A stretch of DNA of 38,876 nt. It comes from Minisyncoccota bacterium (lineage in GTDB: Bacteria; Patescibacteriota; Microgenomatia; UBA1400; PJMF01). The position numbers and the translations under genes were made by a program. Below, in pieces: positions 22,814-30,922 of the stretch. The stretch covers positions 1-38,876 of the forward strand of contig JAACWQ010000008.1 of NCBI GenBank assembly GCA_009991965.1, in the 5' to 3' direction. The notes under the pieces were generated by a model. That model saw only the letters and a list, made by a program, of their open reading frames with translations. It was not told the DNA's origin and ran no database searches. The stretch's first letter is position 1. Each line of letters opens with the position of its first letter.

Positions 22814-23256
22814 AACACTGGTTATTTGGTTGCTTAGCATTTTCGCTTGTAGTCTTGAGTGGTTGCACGCAAAAGATTGCGCAGCAGCATTCACTTGAAA
22901 CAATTCAAATTGGCGAACACAAATTGCAAGTTGCAGTAATGCGCACGCCAGAAGAATTGCAACAAGGACTGAGTGGAACTGATCAAGTGCCAGGTGATGG
23001 CATGTTATTCCTCTTACCAGAACGCCAAGAAGCGCGTTTTTGGATGAAGGATATGCGGTATCCCATCGATATGATTTGGATTGATGGCGATCGGGTAGTG
23101 GGAGTGGCAGAAAATGTACAACCGCCAAGTCCTGGGCAGTCGCTCGACTCACTGCCAACTATCAGTTCTCAGCAACCAGTGACGGCAGTGCTCGAGTTGC
23201 CAGCAGGAGATTTTCGGCGGTTAGAGTTGGCGATGGGGGCGGCTGTGCGATTATAA
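22810..23256 (+). CDS. DUF192-family lipoprotein
   Basis: 148 residues. Lipoprotein signal peptide with lipobox LSGC (C19 lipidated). Mature domain matches DUF192: LQVAVMRTPEELQQGLSGTDQVPGDGMLFLLPE, then RFWMKDMRYPIDMIWIDGDRVVGV, then AVLELPAGDF. DUF192 is a compact beta fold of unknown function, found as small secreted or lipid-anchored proteins in bacteria and archaea. Start overlaps the lgt stop. It converges with the Cys-rich gene ending at 23264. Confidence 0.9.
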   Translation: MKHWLFGCLAFSLVVLSGCTQKIAQQHSLETIQIGEHKLQVAVMRTPEELQQGLSGTDQVPGDGMLFLLPERQEARFWMKDMRYPIDMIWIDGDRVVGVAENVQPPSPGQSLDSLPTISSQQPVTAVLELPAGDFRRLELAMGAAVRL

Positions 23257-23263
23257 AACCAGA

Positions 23264-23908
23264 TTATTTGATACCACATTCAGTGGCAAGGTAGTTATAC
23301 TTGCTGCAAAGACAAGCGCAGTCTGTCTTGCTCGAGGGACTAAAACAAGGTTCTATTCCTATTATGGTTTGATCACAATTGCAACTTTCAAACTCTTTCA
23401 TTTCTAGTATTTGTTTTAAATCATTTTCTTTGCTAGTGGTGCAGCTGGCACATTTAGGTAGATTGCTGTCACACGAAGCAATTCTCTTTCCAGTGTAGTA
23501 CCAACCGCCATCAGAGGAACTAACTGAGCACCTTCCATCACTGTTCTTTTCTAGGCATTTCTCACAACCTTCTTCTTTGGGTGACCTACAACCACTTGTC
23601 ACTGCGTGGTTTTGAATGGTTGCGCTGCACAGTATTACACCCGGGTAACTTTCCCCAATTCCACAGAATGGAGTACTCGTAGGACAAAACCGCTTACAAA
23701 ATGATTGTTTCCAATCTGTAATGCAGAAAACCCCTCCTTCGGCACGATATGGAGTGCCTCCCAGTGGGCAGTATGATTGCATGGATTGTATGCCAGAGCC
23801 TGCTCCGAAGCTTTTATATGGCCCAAAAACATTTGGAATAAGTGCAGTCTTCACAATCAATATGGCGACGACGATTGTACTACAGATAAATGCAGCAAGT
23901 TTCAGCAT
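23264..23908 (-). CDS. Membrane-anchored Cys-rich extracellular protein
   Basis: 214 residues from ATG 23908; the frame extends to 24058, but TATACT (23920-23915) ending exactly 6 bases before ATG 23908 and the hydrophobic start (MLKLAAFICSTIVVAILIV, a signal anchor) favour the shorter form. The remainder has about 20 cysteines in 190 residues, many as CxxC or CxC (EEGCEKCLE, CNC, CACLC), so it must be disulfide-rich outside the cell or metal-binding. The spacing recalls short knottin or Kazal-like repeats but I cannot assign a family. Probably monocistronic, as both neighbours are convergent or divergent. Confidence 0.72.
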   Translation of the reverse strand: MLKLAAFICSTIVVAILIVKTALIPNVFGPYKSFGAGSGIQSMQSYCPLGGTPYRAEGGVFCITDWKQSFCKRFCPTSTPFCGIGESYPGVILCSATIQNHAVTSGCRSPKEEGCEKCLEKNSDGRCSVSSSDGGWYYTGKRIASCDSNLPKCASCTTSKENDLKQILEMKEFESCNCDQTIIGIEPCFSPSSKTDCACLCSKYNYLATECGIK

Positions 23909-23914
23909 ACAGTG

Positions 23915-23920
23915 AGTATA
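23915..23920 (-). promoter_or_regulatory. -10 element of the Cys-rich gene
   Basis: TATACT on the minus strand ends exactly 6 bases before ATG 23908, predicting a leaderless mRNA. Confidence 0.55.
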
Positions 23921-24046
23921 ACCGAAGTAACAAAAATTAGCTTCTTGAGCCCGCTCGATATTAAACCAGGTAAGCGTGGTGGTCAGCCCAAGTGTGCTAG
24001 TTGCTCGAAGTTCCGGCGGCAGTTTTGCTTGAGCAGAATCCTTCGC

Positions 24047-24052
24047 TATAAT
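24047..24052 (+). promoter_or_regulatory. -10 element of the small orphan at 24059
   Basis: TATAAT ends exactly 6 bases before ATG 24059. The 95 bases between this and the divergent promoter hold nothing else I can name. Confidence 0.55.
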
Positions 24053-24058
24053 GCTCAT

Positions 24059-24289
24059 ATGCCAACTGTAAATATTTACATAACTGATCCCAAAGCATTG
24101 GGTGATTTACAACTATTCATACCAAAACTTAAACAGTATTTGGCAGACAAATTGACCTGCGGTGAAATCAAACTGACGGCAAAGGAAATAACTATGAGAT
24201 TCGTGCAAGAAAGCATTCCTTCGCTTGGTGATGTAAAAGTTTGGTTGAAACTATGCGAACTGGGCCATAGCTGGGCCACCATCACATAG
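24059..24289 (+). CDS. Small soluble protein of unknown function
   Basis: 76 residues from ATG 24059, chosen because a perfect TATAAT stands 6 bases upstream; the longer frame runs back through the divergent Cys-rich gene. MPTVNIYITDPKALGDLQLFIPKLKQYLADKLTCG suggests an alpha/beta fold, starting with a short strand then two helices. It resembles in general form the small tautomerase or ferredoxin-like folds, but no motif is strong enough to say. Followed by the decaying RhuM genes on the other strand. Confidence 0.65.
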   Translation: MPTVNIYITDPKALGDLQLFIPKLKQYLADKLTCGEIKLTAKEITMRFVQESIPSLGDVKVWLKLCELGHSWATIT

Positions 24290-24293
24290 TGTT

Positions 24294-25200
24294 CTATACG
24301 ACAAGTTTAATGTTTTTAAGATCTTTTTCCAATTCTTTTAAGCTTTCTCGCCTGTCGATTCTTTTTTGTTCGGTTTTAAAAATGTCATGCTCTTTCTCTG
24401 CTTTTGCTAGGGCAAGCGAATGAGATATTTTCAGCAAATGCTAGATATTGTTCCACTATTAGCCCTAAAGTTTTTATTTCCGGTTCATCAAGATAATTTT
24501 TTGCAATACTCACATCATTTTTTGTAATTTCCTTTTCTGTTTTTTTATCAAAAGATTGTATTCCTAAAAATGGTTTCGCCGAATCTATCCGGCTATACAC
24601 CAGCTCAGCAGCGGTTTTTTGGCTGATTGCCCATAAAAGCTTATTTTGAACAATTTTGAAAAACTCAAGAGTTTCTTCGTTTTTTGGGTCGTAGTCAATG
24701 CTAGTAGTGTAGATGTCTTTTATTTTTTGGTAAAAGACCCGTTCCGAAAGGCGAATTTCCCGAAGTTTTGCCTGAAGCTTATCAAAATATTCTGTAGTTT
24801 TCCCAGATTTCAATTTTTGTTCATTGAGTGAAAATCCCTGCAAAAGATATTCTTTGAGTCTTTGGGTTGCCCAGATGCGAAATTGGCTGCCACGCAAGGA
24901 GTTTACGCGGTAGCCGACGGAAATAATAGCGTCTAGATTATAGTGTTTTACATGGTAGTTTTTGCCATCAGTGGCAGTTACCGAGAAATCCTCGGCAACT
25001 GAATTTTCACTTAATTCTTCTGTTTTGAAGATATTTTTGAGGTGAAGCCCGATATTATCGACACTACAGTCAAAAAGCTGAGCCATTGATTTTTGCGAAA
25101 GCCAAAGACTTTCCTCTTTTACAATCGTATCGACAGATATTTTTCCGTCGTCTGATTGGTAGATGATGATTTGAGATTGTGATGAATATGACATAGTCAT
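24294..25200 (-). pseudogene. RhuM-family protein, frameshifted near its C-terminus
   Basis: Reading from ATG 25200 gives 271 residues ending at 24385. RhuM family signs: IIIYQSDDGKISVDTIVKEESLWLSQKSMAQLFDC (N-terminal DNA-binding-like part), YNLDAIISVGYRVNSLRGSQFRIWATQRLKEYLLQGF (about 87-123), EYFDKLQAKLREIRLSERVFYQKI (about 134-157), and AKNYLDEPEI near 235. The frame breaks in an A-run (TTTT at 24428-24431 on plus). In the shifted frame translation continues as ISHSLALAKAEKEHDIFKTE and on to a stop at 24294. So one base was gained there, or this is a sequencing error. The family is associated with mobile DNA and of unknown function. ATGA overlap with the copy upstream. Confidence 0.75.
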
Positions 25201-25620
25201 TCTTTAATAAAATTAATGAGGCCTGCGAGTTCTTCTTTATCTAGATAATTTTTAGCCACTATTACATCTGATTTACGTATGGCACCTTGTGGGCTATTTT
25301 TCCAGTTCGTCAGACCCACATTTGGTTTAGCACTGCTTGCGCGACTACTAATAATTTCTGCGGCTGTTCTACCTGAAATGGCGAAGTGCAATTTATTTTG
25401 CACTTGTTGCTTCTCTGATAAGCTCGCCCTCGGTGTAGATATTTTGCAAGTGTTTTGTGACTACACTTCTATCAACCCCAAAGAGCTCAGCTATTTTGGC
25501 TTGCGTTAGCCAGATAGTTTCACCACACAAGAATATCTCTACTTTCACCTTGCCATTTGGCGTTTTATAAAGCAAAAATTCTGTAAAACTATTTTGCTTA
25601 ACTATTTGATTTTTTTTCAT
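25197..25620 (-). pseudogene. RhuM-family remnant, internal deletion and frameshift
   Basis: Starts at ATG 25620 with a normal RhuM beginning (FTEFLLYKTPNGKVKVEIFLCGETIWLTQAKIAELFGVDRSVVTKHLQNIY, about 11-61), then stops at 25393. In another frame from 25403 to 25197 the text resumes with QNKLHFAISGRTAAEIISSRASSAKPNVGLTNWKNSPQGAIRKSDVIVAKNYL, which belongs near residue 200 of intact relatives. The middle third (about 120 residues) and the C-terminus are missing. It stops overlapping the start of the second copy, so the two were probably a tandem duplicate. It has a leader with TATAAT at 25650-25645. Confidence 0.75.
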
Positions 25621-25644
25621 ATTATTTCTTTTCTTCACACCCCA

Positions 25645-25650
25645 ATTATA
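25645..25650 (-). promoter_or_regulatory. -10 element of the RhuM locus
   Basis: TATAAT on the minus strand, 24 bases before ATG 25620, with an A/G-rich stretch (GAAGAAAAG) before the start. This conventional leader differs from the leaderless starts of surrounding genes. Confidence 0.45.
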
Positions 25651-25697
25651 GTCTTTTCTTGCCCAAACCCCACTCGCTTCACTTCTCTCAAGAATGG

Positions 25698-25703
25698 TAT
25701 GAT
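25698..25703 (+). promoter_or_regulatory. Extended -10 of the TraG-like operon
   Basis: TGG-TATGAT ends 9 bases before ATG 25713, leaving a leader of about 2-3 bases. Confidence 0.45.
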
Positions 25704-25712
25704 GAAATAAGC

Positions 25713-26291
25713 ATGCAATCCCTGCCCACATCTGGATCACGTATCACTACCACGTTGCGTTCGACAAACAATCCGCTCGTACAGCGATTTTTGGGGGGAT
25801 CAACTACATCAAAGACCAGTGAGCAGCTCGCAGTTCTCGAAAATATTCTTGCCGATGTTGCCCAAGTGGTGCCGCAGGTAATTGAGCAAGCAACTGATAC
25901 GCTCAATGTACCGCAGGCGGTTGGGTCAGCTCGCAATCCAGAACTAGCCGCGGCCACAACTCCAGATATTGCGCCGGAATTAGCTGGACACATGCAAGCA
26001 GTCGAGCAAGAACCTTCGCCAGAATTATCCCCAGAGGTTGAGGGTTACTTGGAAGCGGTAGAAAATTATGCAGAGCAACAACCACAAGAAGTGGTGATTG
26101 CAGATGGTACGTTGCCAACCAATCATTCCAATTTGCCAGCCAAAAAGGTTGTTGTTTTACCTATTACAGAAGAAGTAACCAAAGTCGCGCGTCACAAAAA
26201 TCCGACCTGGAGCATCAAGTGGTTAGTCAGTTGGAGTGAGCGCTTGATGAAGATGTTCCAAGGCTCGGTAGTGTATAGGTCACCGGAGTAA
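25713..26291 (+). CDS. Unknown protein encoded before the TraG-like ATPase
   Basis: 192 residues from ATG 25713. No signal peptide or membrane helix. An N-terminal Ser/Thr-rich part, a region of helices rich in Ala, Gln and Glu (about 45-135, with a repeated AVE/EVE pattern such as LAGHMQAVEQE and VEGYLEAVENY), then a basic C-terminus with KNPTWSIKWLVSWSERLMKMF that may touch the membrane. Three bases before the ATPase start, with GGAG serving that gene. It may be an adaptor or substrate-recruiting partner, by position only. No family recognised. Confidence 0.7.
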   Translation: MQSLPTSGSRITTTLRSTNNPLVQRFLGGSTTSKTSEQLAVLENILADVAQVVPQVIEQATDTLNVPQAVGSARNPELAAATTPDIAPELAGHMQAVEQEPSPELSPEVEGYLEAVENYAEQQPQEVVIADGTLPTNHSNLPAKKVVVLPITEEVTKVARHKNPTWSIKWLVSWSERLMKMFQGSVVYRSPE

Positions 26292-26294
26292 AAT

Positions 26295-28631
26295 ATGGGA
26301 TTCGATACATCAGGACTACTTGCCAACGTCATCTCTACCGCAACAGCGATCGGTGTTTCGTTGCTGCTCATTCTTATTTTGTGTGTTTTCGTCTACATGC
26401 TCTTTCAGTGGCTCAAACACCGAAATCGAGAACGCTATGCGCTTGATTTTGTCTCACTGGTGATTCGTGTGCCAAAGGATAACGAGATAAAAATTGATGC
26501 AGCAGAGCAGATGTTTGCAGGTTTATACTCGCTAAAAAAAACTGGCTTTAAACGATTTTTTACTGTCGAAGACTCATTCTCATTTGAAATCGTTGCACTC
26601 AAGGAGAGTATCGCGTTTTATGTGAGCTGCCCCAAGAAAATCCGTGATTTGGTCGAAAAACAGGTGCATGGTGCGTATCCAGAAGCAGATATTAAAGAAG
26701 TTGACGAAATTAATATTTTTAATCAAAAAGGTCGGGTCTCATTTACTTCGCTTAAGCTCGACAAATCAATGTACTTTCCCGTCAAAATGTACAAAGATTT
26801 GCCAACTGATGGTTTATCGCTTTTGACCTCAGCCCTAGCAAAAATGGGCGAAGGAGAAGGTGCGATTGTGCAATTTTTATTGCAACCGATTGGTAATCGT
26901 TGGCATAAGCAAGGTCGCAGTTATGTCTCAAGCCAGAAAAAGCGTGAGGCAGATCCAGAAAAAGCGACCTACGCGCACGATCCAAAGGAAATGGAAGCAA
27001 TTGGTGTCAAAACTGAAAAACCAGGCTTTCGAGTTTCTATTCGCGTGGTTATTTCTTCGCCACAAGAACAATTGGCGGAGTCTCACCTCAACAATATTGC
27101 TGGTAGTTTTGCCCAATATAGTTCTGCCTACAATGGTTTTAAGCGCGCCCGTATCTATCTCAAGCATTTGTTCATGATTGACTTTATATATCGCTATATG
27201 CCGATGTTTAATCGCAATACGTGTGTGCTCAACACAGAAGAACTTGCAACTATTTTTCACCTCCCAAACAAAACAGTCTTAACGCCACATATTAATTGGC
27301 TCAACGCCAAGCACGCGCCAGCGCCACATAACATGCCGCACTCTGGCGTGTACCTTGGCAACTCTAAGTATCGAGGTGAAAACCGCAAAGTATTTATGAA
27401 TCTCGATGATCGCAGGCGTCATACCTACATTATAGGGAAAACTGGTACCGGTAAGTCAGAGTTTCTCAAAGAATTGATTCTGCAAGATATAGAAGCAGGC
27501 CATGGAGTCTGTGCTATCGATCCGCATGGCGAGTTTGTCGAGGATCTACTACAATTGATGCCGCCAGAGCGAGCAGACGACGTGATTTACTTTAATCCGT
27601 CTGATCTGATGCGGCCGATGGGTCTCAATATGATGGAGGCCGACTCGGAGGAACAGCGACATTTTGTGGTCGGTTCGATCATTGGTCTTATGTACAAGTT
27701 GTACGATCCGCATCGTACTGGCATCATAGGACCTCGCTTTGAGCATGCCATTCGCAACGCTATGTTGACGATTATGTACAAAAAAGGCACCACGTTTATA
27801 GAGCTCGTGCGGTGTTTGACCGATGCCAAGTATGTCGAAGAACTCATGCCATATGTCAAAGACCCAGTGGTCAAGCGGTACTGGACTGACCAGATTGCCC
27901 AGACTTCGGACTTTCATAAATCAGAAGTCTTGGACTATATCGTGTCCAAGTTCGGTCGATTTGTAACCAACAAAACAATGCGTAATATCATTGGCCAACC
28001 GTCGAGCGCTTTCAATTTCCGCAAGGCCATGGACGAGAAAAAAATTATTCTTTGCAATCTTTCAAAAGGTATTTTGGGCGAGGAAGACGCGAAGTTTCTC
28101 GGTCTTATTTTAGTGCCAAAAGTGCTCACCGCTGCCATGAGTCGGGCAGATATCCCGATGGAACAGCGCAGTGATTTTTTCCTGTATGTTGATGAGTTTC
28201 AAAATTATGCCACCGAGGATTTTGCCGTTATTCTCTCTGAGGCACGTAAATATCGCCTCAACTTGACAGTTGCAAATCAGTTTGTCGGACAAATTGATGA
28301 AGAGGTCAAAAACGCGGTGTTTGGAAACGTCGGTACTGTTGTTTCTTTCCGCGTTGGTGTGCCTGACGCCAACTTCCTCCAGCACGAGTTTATGCCGACT
28401 TTCAATGAAGGTGACTTGACCAATATCGAAAAATACCATGTTTACATCAAGACAATTGTAAATAATGAACCAGTGCCAGCTTTTAGTATGTCGCTCGCAA
28501 AAGACATGACAGCAGTCAACGCCAGAATGAACCCGAAGCAGGCTGAAATGATTAAAGAGCTTTCAAGATTGAAGTACGGTAGAGACAGAGACATTGTTGA
28601 AGCCGAGATTCAACAGCGAAGTAATTTGTAA
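26295..28631 (+). CDS. TraG/TraD-like type IV secretion ATPase (CPR type)
   Basis: 778 residues. One N-terminal membrane helix (about 13-40) followed by a long non-ATPase region (about 50-370), then the ATPase: Walker A GKTGTGKS (381-388), CAIDPHGEF (about 405-413), Walker B FFLYVDEFQNY (about 625-635), and LTVANQF, the conserved glutamine segment of FtsK/VirD4/TraG-type motors. The DPHGEF and DEFQN motifs match the DUF87/HerA-TraG group, not VirB4 or VirB11. In conjugation systems such proteins pump DNA or protein across the inner membrane. No relaxase, VirB4 or VirB6 genes are in the window, so this may serve natural DNA uptake, or the pilin modules found nearby. GGAG ribosome site. Confidence 0.9.
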   Translation: MGFDTSGLLANVISTATAIGVSLLLILILCVFVYMLFQWLKHRNRERYALDFVSLVIRVPKDNEIKIDAAEQMFAGLYSLKKTGFKRFFTVEDSFSFEIVALKESIAFYVSCPKKIRDLVEKQVHGAYPEADIKEVDEINIFNQKGRVSFTSLKLDKSMYFPVKMYKDLPTDGLSLLTSALAKMGEGEGAIVQFLLQPIGNRWHKQGRSYVSSQKKREADPEKATYAHDPKEMEAIGVKTEKPGFRVSIRVVISSPQEQLAESHLNNIAGSFAQYSSAYNGFKRARIYLKHLFMIDFIYRYMPMFNRNTCVLNTEELATIFHLPNKTVLTPHINWLNAKHAPAPHNMPHSGVYLGNSKYRGENRKVFMNLDDRRRHTYIIGKTGTGKSEFLKELILQDIEAGHGVCAIDPHGEFVEDLLQLMPPERADDVIYFNPSDLMRPMGLNMMEADSEEQRHFVVGSIIGLMYKLYDPHRTGIIGPRFEHAIRNAMLTIMYKKGTTFIELVRCLTDAKYVEELMPYVKDPVVKRYWTDQIAQTSDFHKSEVLDYIVSKFGRFVTNKTMRNIIGQPSSAFNFRKAMDEKKIILCNLSKGILGEEDAKFLGLILVPKVLTAAMSRADIPMEQRSDFFLYVDEFQNYATEDFAVILSEARKYRLNLTVANQFVGQIDEEVKNAVFGNVGTVVSFRVGVPDANFLQHEFMPTFNEGDLTNIEKYHVYIKTIVNNEPVPAFSMSLAKDMTAVNARMNPKQAEMIKELSRLKYGRDRDIVEAEIQQRSNL

Positions 28632-28639
28632 CAAAAATC

Positions 28640-29002
28640 TTATTGTTCGGGTTGAGTAACTCGACTTTCGTAGTCCGTGACCACCTGATTGCAGTATACA
28701 TATCTGCTGTACTCGAGGGCTCGTTCTTGAATTGGTTGTTCTGGATTATCTCTGTCAGTAGTGCCCAAAATACTTGTAGCATGTTCTTGAAGTGCTTTTG
28801 CTTGTGCGGAAGCATTCTCGAGTGTGATATCGAGTTCATCAGGTATTTGGACTTTGTTGGCAATAGTGTTGTTAAATATAGACGTCAACTGCGTTCCTGC
28901 CTCTTTGAGTGAAAAGGTGTCGCGAGCGGGAATTATCACATAGGCGGCGACTGCCAACAGTAGCAACAGTGTGACAGTGATAAAAATTCGCAATTTGCGC
29001 AT
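28640..29002 (-). CDS. Small membrane-anchored extracytoplasmic protein
   Basis: 120 residues. An N-terminal hydrophobic helix (about 5-26) anchors a predicted helical domain with IPDELDITLENASAQAKALQEHATSIL. One cysteine only. No family recognised. It lies just behind the MacB-like permease gene (15 bases from its stop), but has its own TATACT (29015-29010) ending 7 bases before the start, within the 3' end of that permease gene region. It converges with the TraG-like ATPase gene (8 bases apart). Confidence 0.68.
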   Translation of the reverse strand: MRKLRIFITVTLLLLLAVAAYVIIPARDTFSLKEAGTQLTSIFNNTIANKVQIPDELDITLENASAQAKALQEHATSILGTTDRDNPEQPIQERALEYSRYVYCNQVVTDYESRVTQPEQ

Positions 29003-29009
29003 AGAGTTT

Positions 29010-29015
29010 AGTATA
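29010..29015 (-). promoter_or_regulatory. -10 element of the small anchored protein gene
   Basis: TATACT on the minus strand ends 7 bases before ATG 29002; leaderless or near-leaderless start. Confidence 0.45.
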
Positions 29016-29017
29016 GC

Positions 29018-30220
29018 TTACTCGTAGCGAAGAGCTTCAATCGGGGAGAGTTGTGCTGCGCGTCTGGCTGGTGCAGCGCCAAAGATGAGGCCAACCAGGC
29101 TCGAAACACCGAAAGCAAGCAGCACCGCATCAAAGGTAACCTTGGCTGGGATGAATGATTGCAGGGCAAACGTACCAGCAAAAGCTATTCCCACCCCAAT
29201 CATGCCACCAAAAAAAGACAAGAACGCCGCTTCGATCAAAAATTGCAGCATGATGAGATTGGGAGTAGCGCCAAGCGCTTTCCGCAAGCCAATTTCTCGG
29301 GTACGCTCCGTTACAGAAACAAGCATGATGTTCATAATACCTATGCCACCAACTACGAGCGAAATACTGGCAATGCCTCCCAAAGCAACGGTTAAGACCG
29401 ATAAAATCTGATTGATTGTTCCCAAAATCTCCGACTGATCTACCACCGAAAACTCGTCTGCTTTGAGTGATTTTTCGAGTTCTTTGCGAATAGCAGCCAT
29501 GTGTTCTTTGAGCCGCTCTGTTGTCTTGGTTTTCACTACAATTCGGACAATCTTGGTGGTGTCATAGGCACGAAAAAATGTCTTGAGTGGCATGTAGGCG
29601 TAGGTATCAAACGAAGGACCACCAAAGCCACCGCCCTTTTTTTCGATTACTCCAGTGACCTGAAAAGTTTGATCGCCAACGGTCACCTGCTTACCAACAG
29701 GATCTACGTTGCCAAAAAGTTCTTGGGCAATTTCGTACCCGAGCACAATTACTCGAGAGGCATTGGCATTTTCGCTTGCAGAAAAGAAGCGACCTTTTTC
29801 TGGTTTGGCATTGAATGCGGTCTCATAGTTTGGAGTTGTTCCCAGAACCGTAATCCGTTTTTTGGTATTACCTAGAGAAACACTGTCAGATTGCAAGCTA
29901 AAAGGGGCGGCCTCAGCCACGTGCTCTCTCAGCTGCTCCAACCGATTGACTTCTTTTTGAGTCAGTTTGCTATTGGCAATTCCTGTGGCCGCACTTTCGC
30001 TGTTAATGCTTCCACTATCACCAAATATATCTCCCGGAAAGATAATAATGGTATTGGCACCAAGTTCGTTGAATTGCTCGGTGACAAAGGCAGACAGGCC
30101 ATTGCCAATGCTCGTAAGTAGTACAACAGAGGCAACGCCAATAATTACGCCCAGCATCGTCAAAAATGACCGCATTTTGTTGACAAATATTGCTCGTAGT
30201 GCGACGCTAAAAACTTCCAT
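29018..30220 (-). CDS. MacB-type ABC transporter permease
   Basis: 400 residues. N-terminal membrane helix with IFVNKMRSFLTMLGVIIGVASVVLLTSIGNG (about 9-39), a MacB-like periplasmic domain (about 45-240), then three helices of the FtsX-like permease domain at about 275-395, with GIMNIMLVSVTERTREIGLRKALGA as the signature. It pairs with the ATPase and adaptor encoded upstream. This mechanotransmission class moves peptides, toxins or lipoproteins from the outer membrane face or extrudes antibiotics; substrate unknown. Confidence 0.92.
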   Translation of the reverse strand: MEVFSVALRAIFVNKMRSFLTMLGVIIGVASVVLLTSIGNGLSAFVTEQFNELGANTIIIFPGDIFGDSGSINSESAATGIANSKLTQKEVNRLEQLREHVAEAAPFSLQSDSVSLGNTKKRITVLGTTPNYETAFNAKPEKGRFFSASENANASRVIVLGYEIAQELFGNVDPVGKQVTVGDQTFQVTGVIEKKGGGFGGPSFDTYAYMPLKTFFRAYDTTKIVRIVVKTKTTERLKEHMAAIRKELEKSLKADEFSVVDQSEILGTINQILSVLTVALGGIASISLVVGGIGIMNIMLVSVTERTREIGLRKALGATPNLIMLQFLIEAAFLSFFGGMIGVGIAFAGTFALQSFIPAKVTFDAVLLAFGVSSLVGLIFGAAPARRAAQLSPIEALRYE

Positions 30221-30221
30221 A

Positions 30222-30908
30222 TTATGTTTTTTTCTGTTTTTTGTCGGATAAAATCTTACCGTCTCTAAAGACGATCAGGCGTTGTGCAATTTCTGCCACA
30301 TCATGTTCGTGAGTGACCATGATGATGGTTCTGCCTTCTTCGTGTAGCTCGGTAAGTAGTCGTTTGATGTCATCACCAGACTTGGTATCAAGATTTCCGG
30401 TCGGTTCATCAGCAAAAATGAGATCAGGATCATTGATAAGCGCACGCGCAACAGCAACCCGTTGTTGCTGGCCTCCAGAAAGTTGTGCGGGGGTATTTTG
30501 CAAACGATCTGCCAACCCTACTCGAACAAGCATTTCTTTTGAGCGACGAGTGCGTTCTGCCGAGGCGACTTTTGCATAGACAAGTGGTAACTCGACGTTG
30601 GCAAGTGCACTCGTTCGAGCGAGCAAGTTAAATTGCTGAAAGACAAATCCAATATATTTATTGCGTAGTCGAGCTCTTTCTACCTCGTTGTATGAGCTAA
30701 TCTCGCGATCGTTGAGCTTGATGGTTCCGCCTGTTGGCAATGCCAGTGTGCTTGCAACTTGCAAAAAAGTTGATTTACCAGAGCCTGATGGTCCCATAAT
30801 AGCCACAAATTCTCCACGATCGATGTGTAGCGTTATATTGTCGAGTGCTTTGATACGTACACCGCCCAAAGTGTAGTGTTTCGAAACATTCTCAAGTGAG
30901 AGTAGCAT
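30222..30908 (-). CDS. MacB-type ABC transporter ATP-binding protein
   Basis: 228 residues. All ATPase motifs are present: Walker [10 protein letters not shown] (39-47), Q-loop FQQFNLL (about 93), signature [15 protein letters not shown] (about 144-158), Walker [13 protein letters not shown] (about 166-177), and H-loop VTHEHD. The [15 protein letters not shown] start is typical of the LolD/MacB ATPase class. It lies between adaptor and permease genes with one base to the latter. Confidence 0.95.
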   Translation of the reverse strand: MLLSLENVSKHYTLGGVRIKALDNITLHIDRGEFVAIMGPSGSGKSTFLQVASTLALPTGGTIKLNDREISSYNEVERARLRNKYIGFVFQQFNLLARTSALANVELPLVYAKVASAERTRRSKEMLVRVGLADRLQNTPAQLSGGQQQRVAVARALINDPDLIFADEPTGNLDTKSGDDIKRLLTELHEEGRTIIMVTHEHDVAEIAQRLIVFRDGKILSDKKQKKT

Positions 30909-30922
30909 GGTACGTGCCTCGT

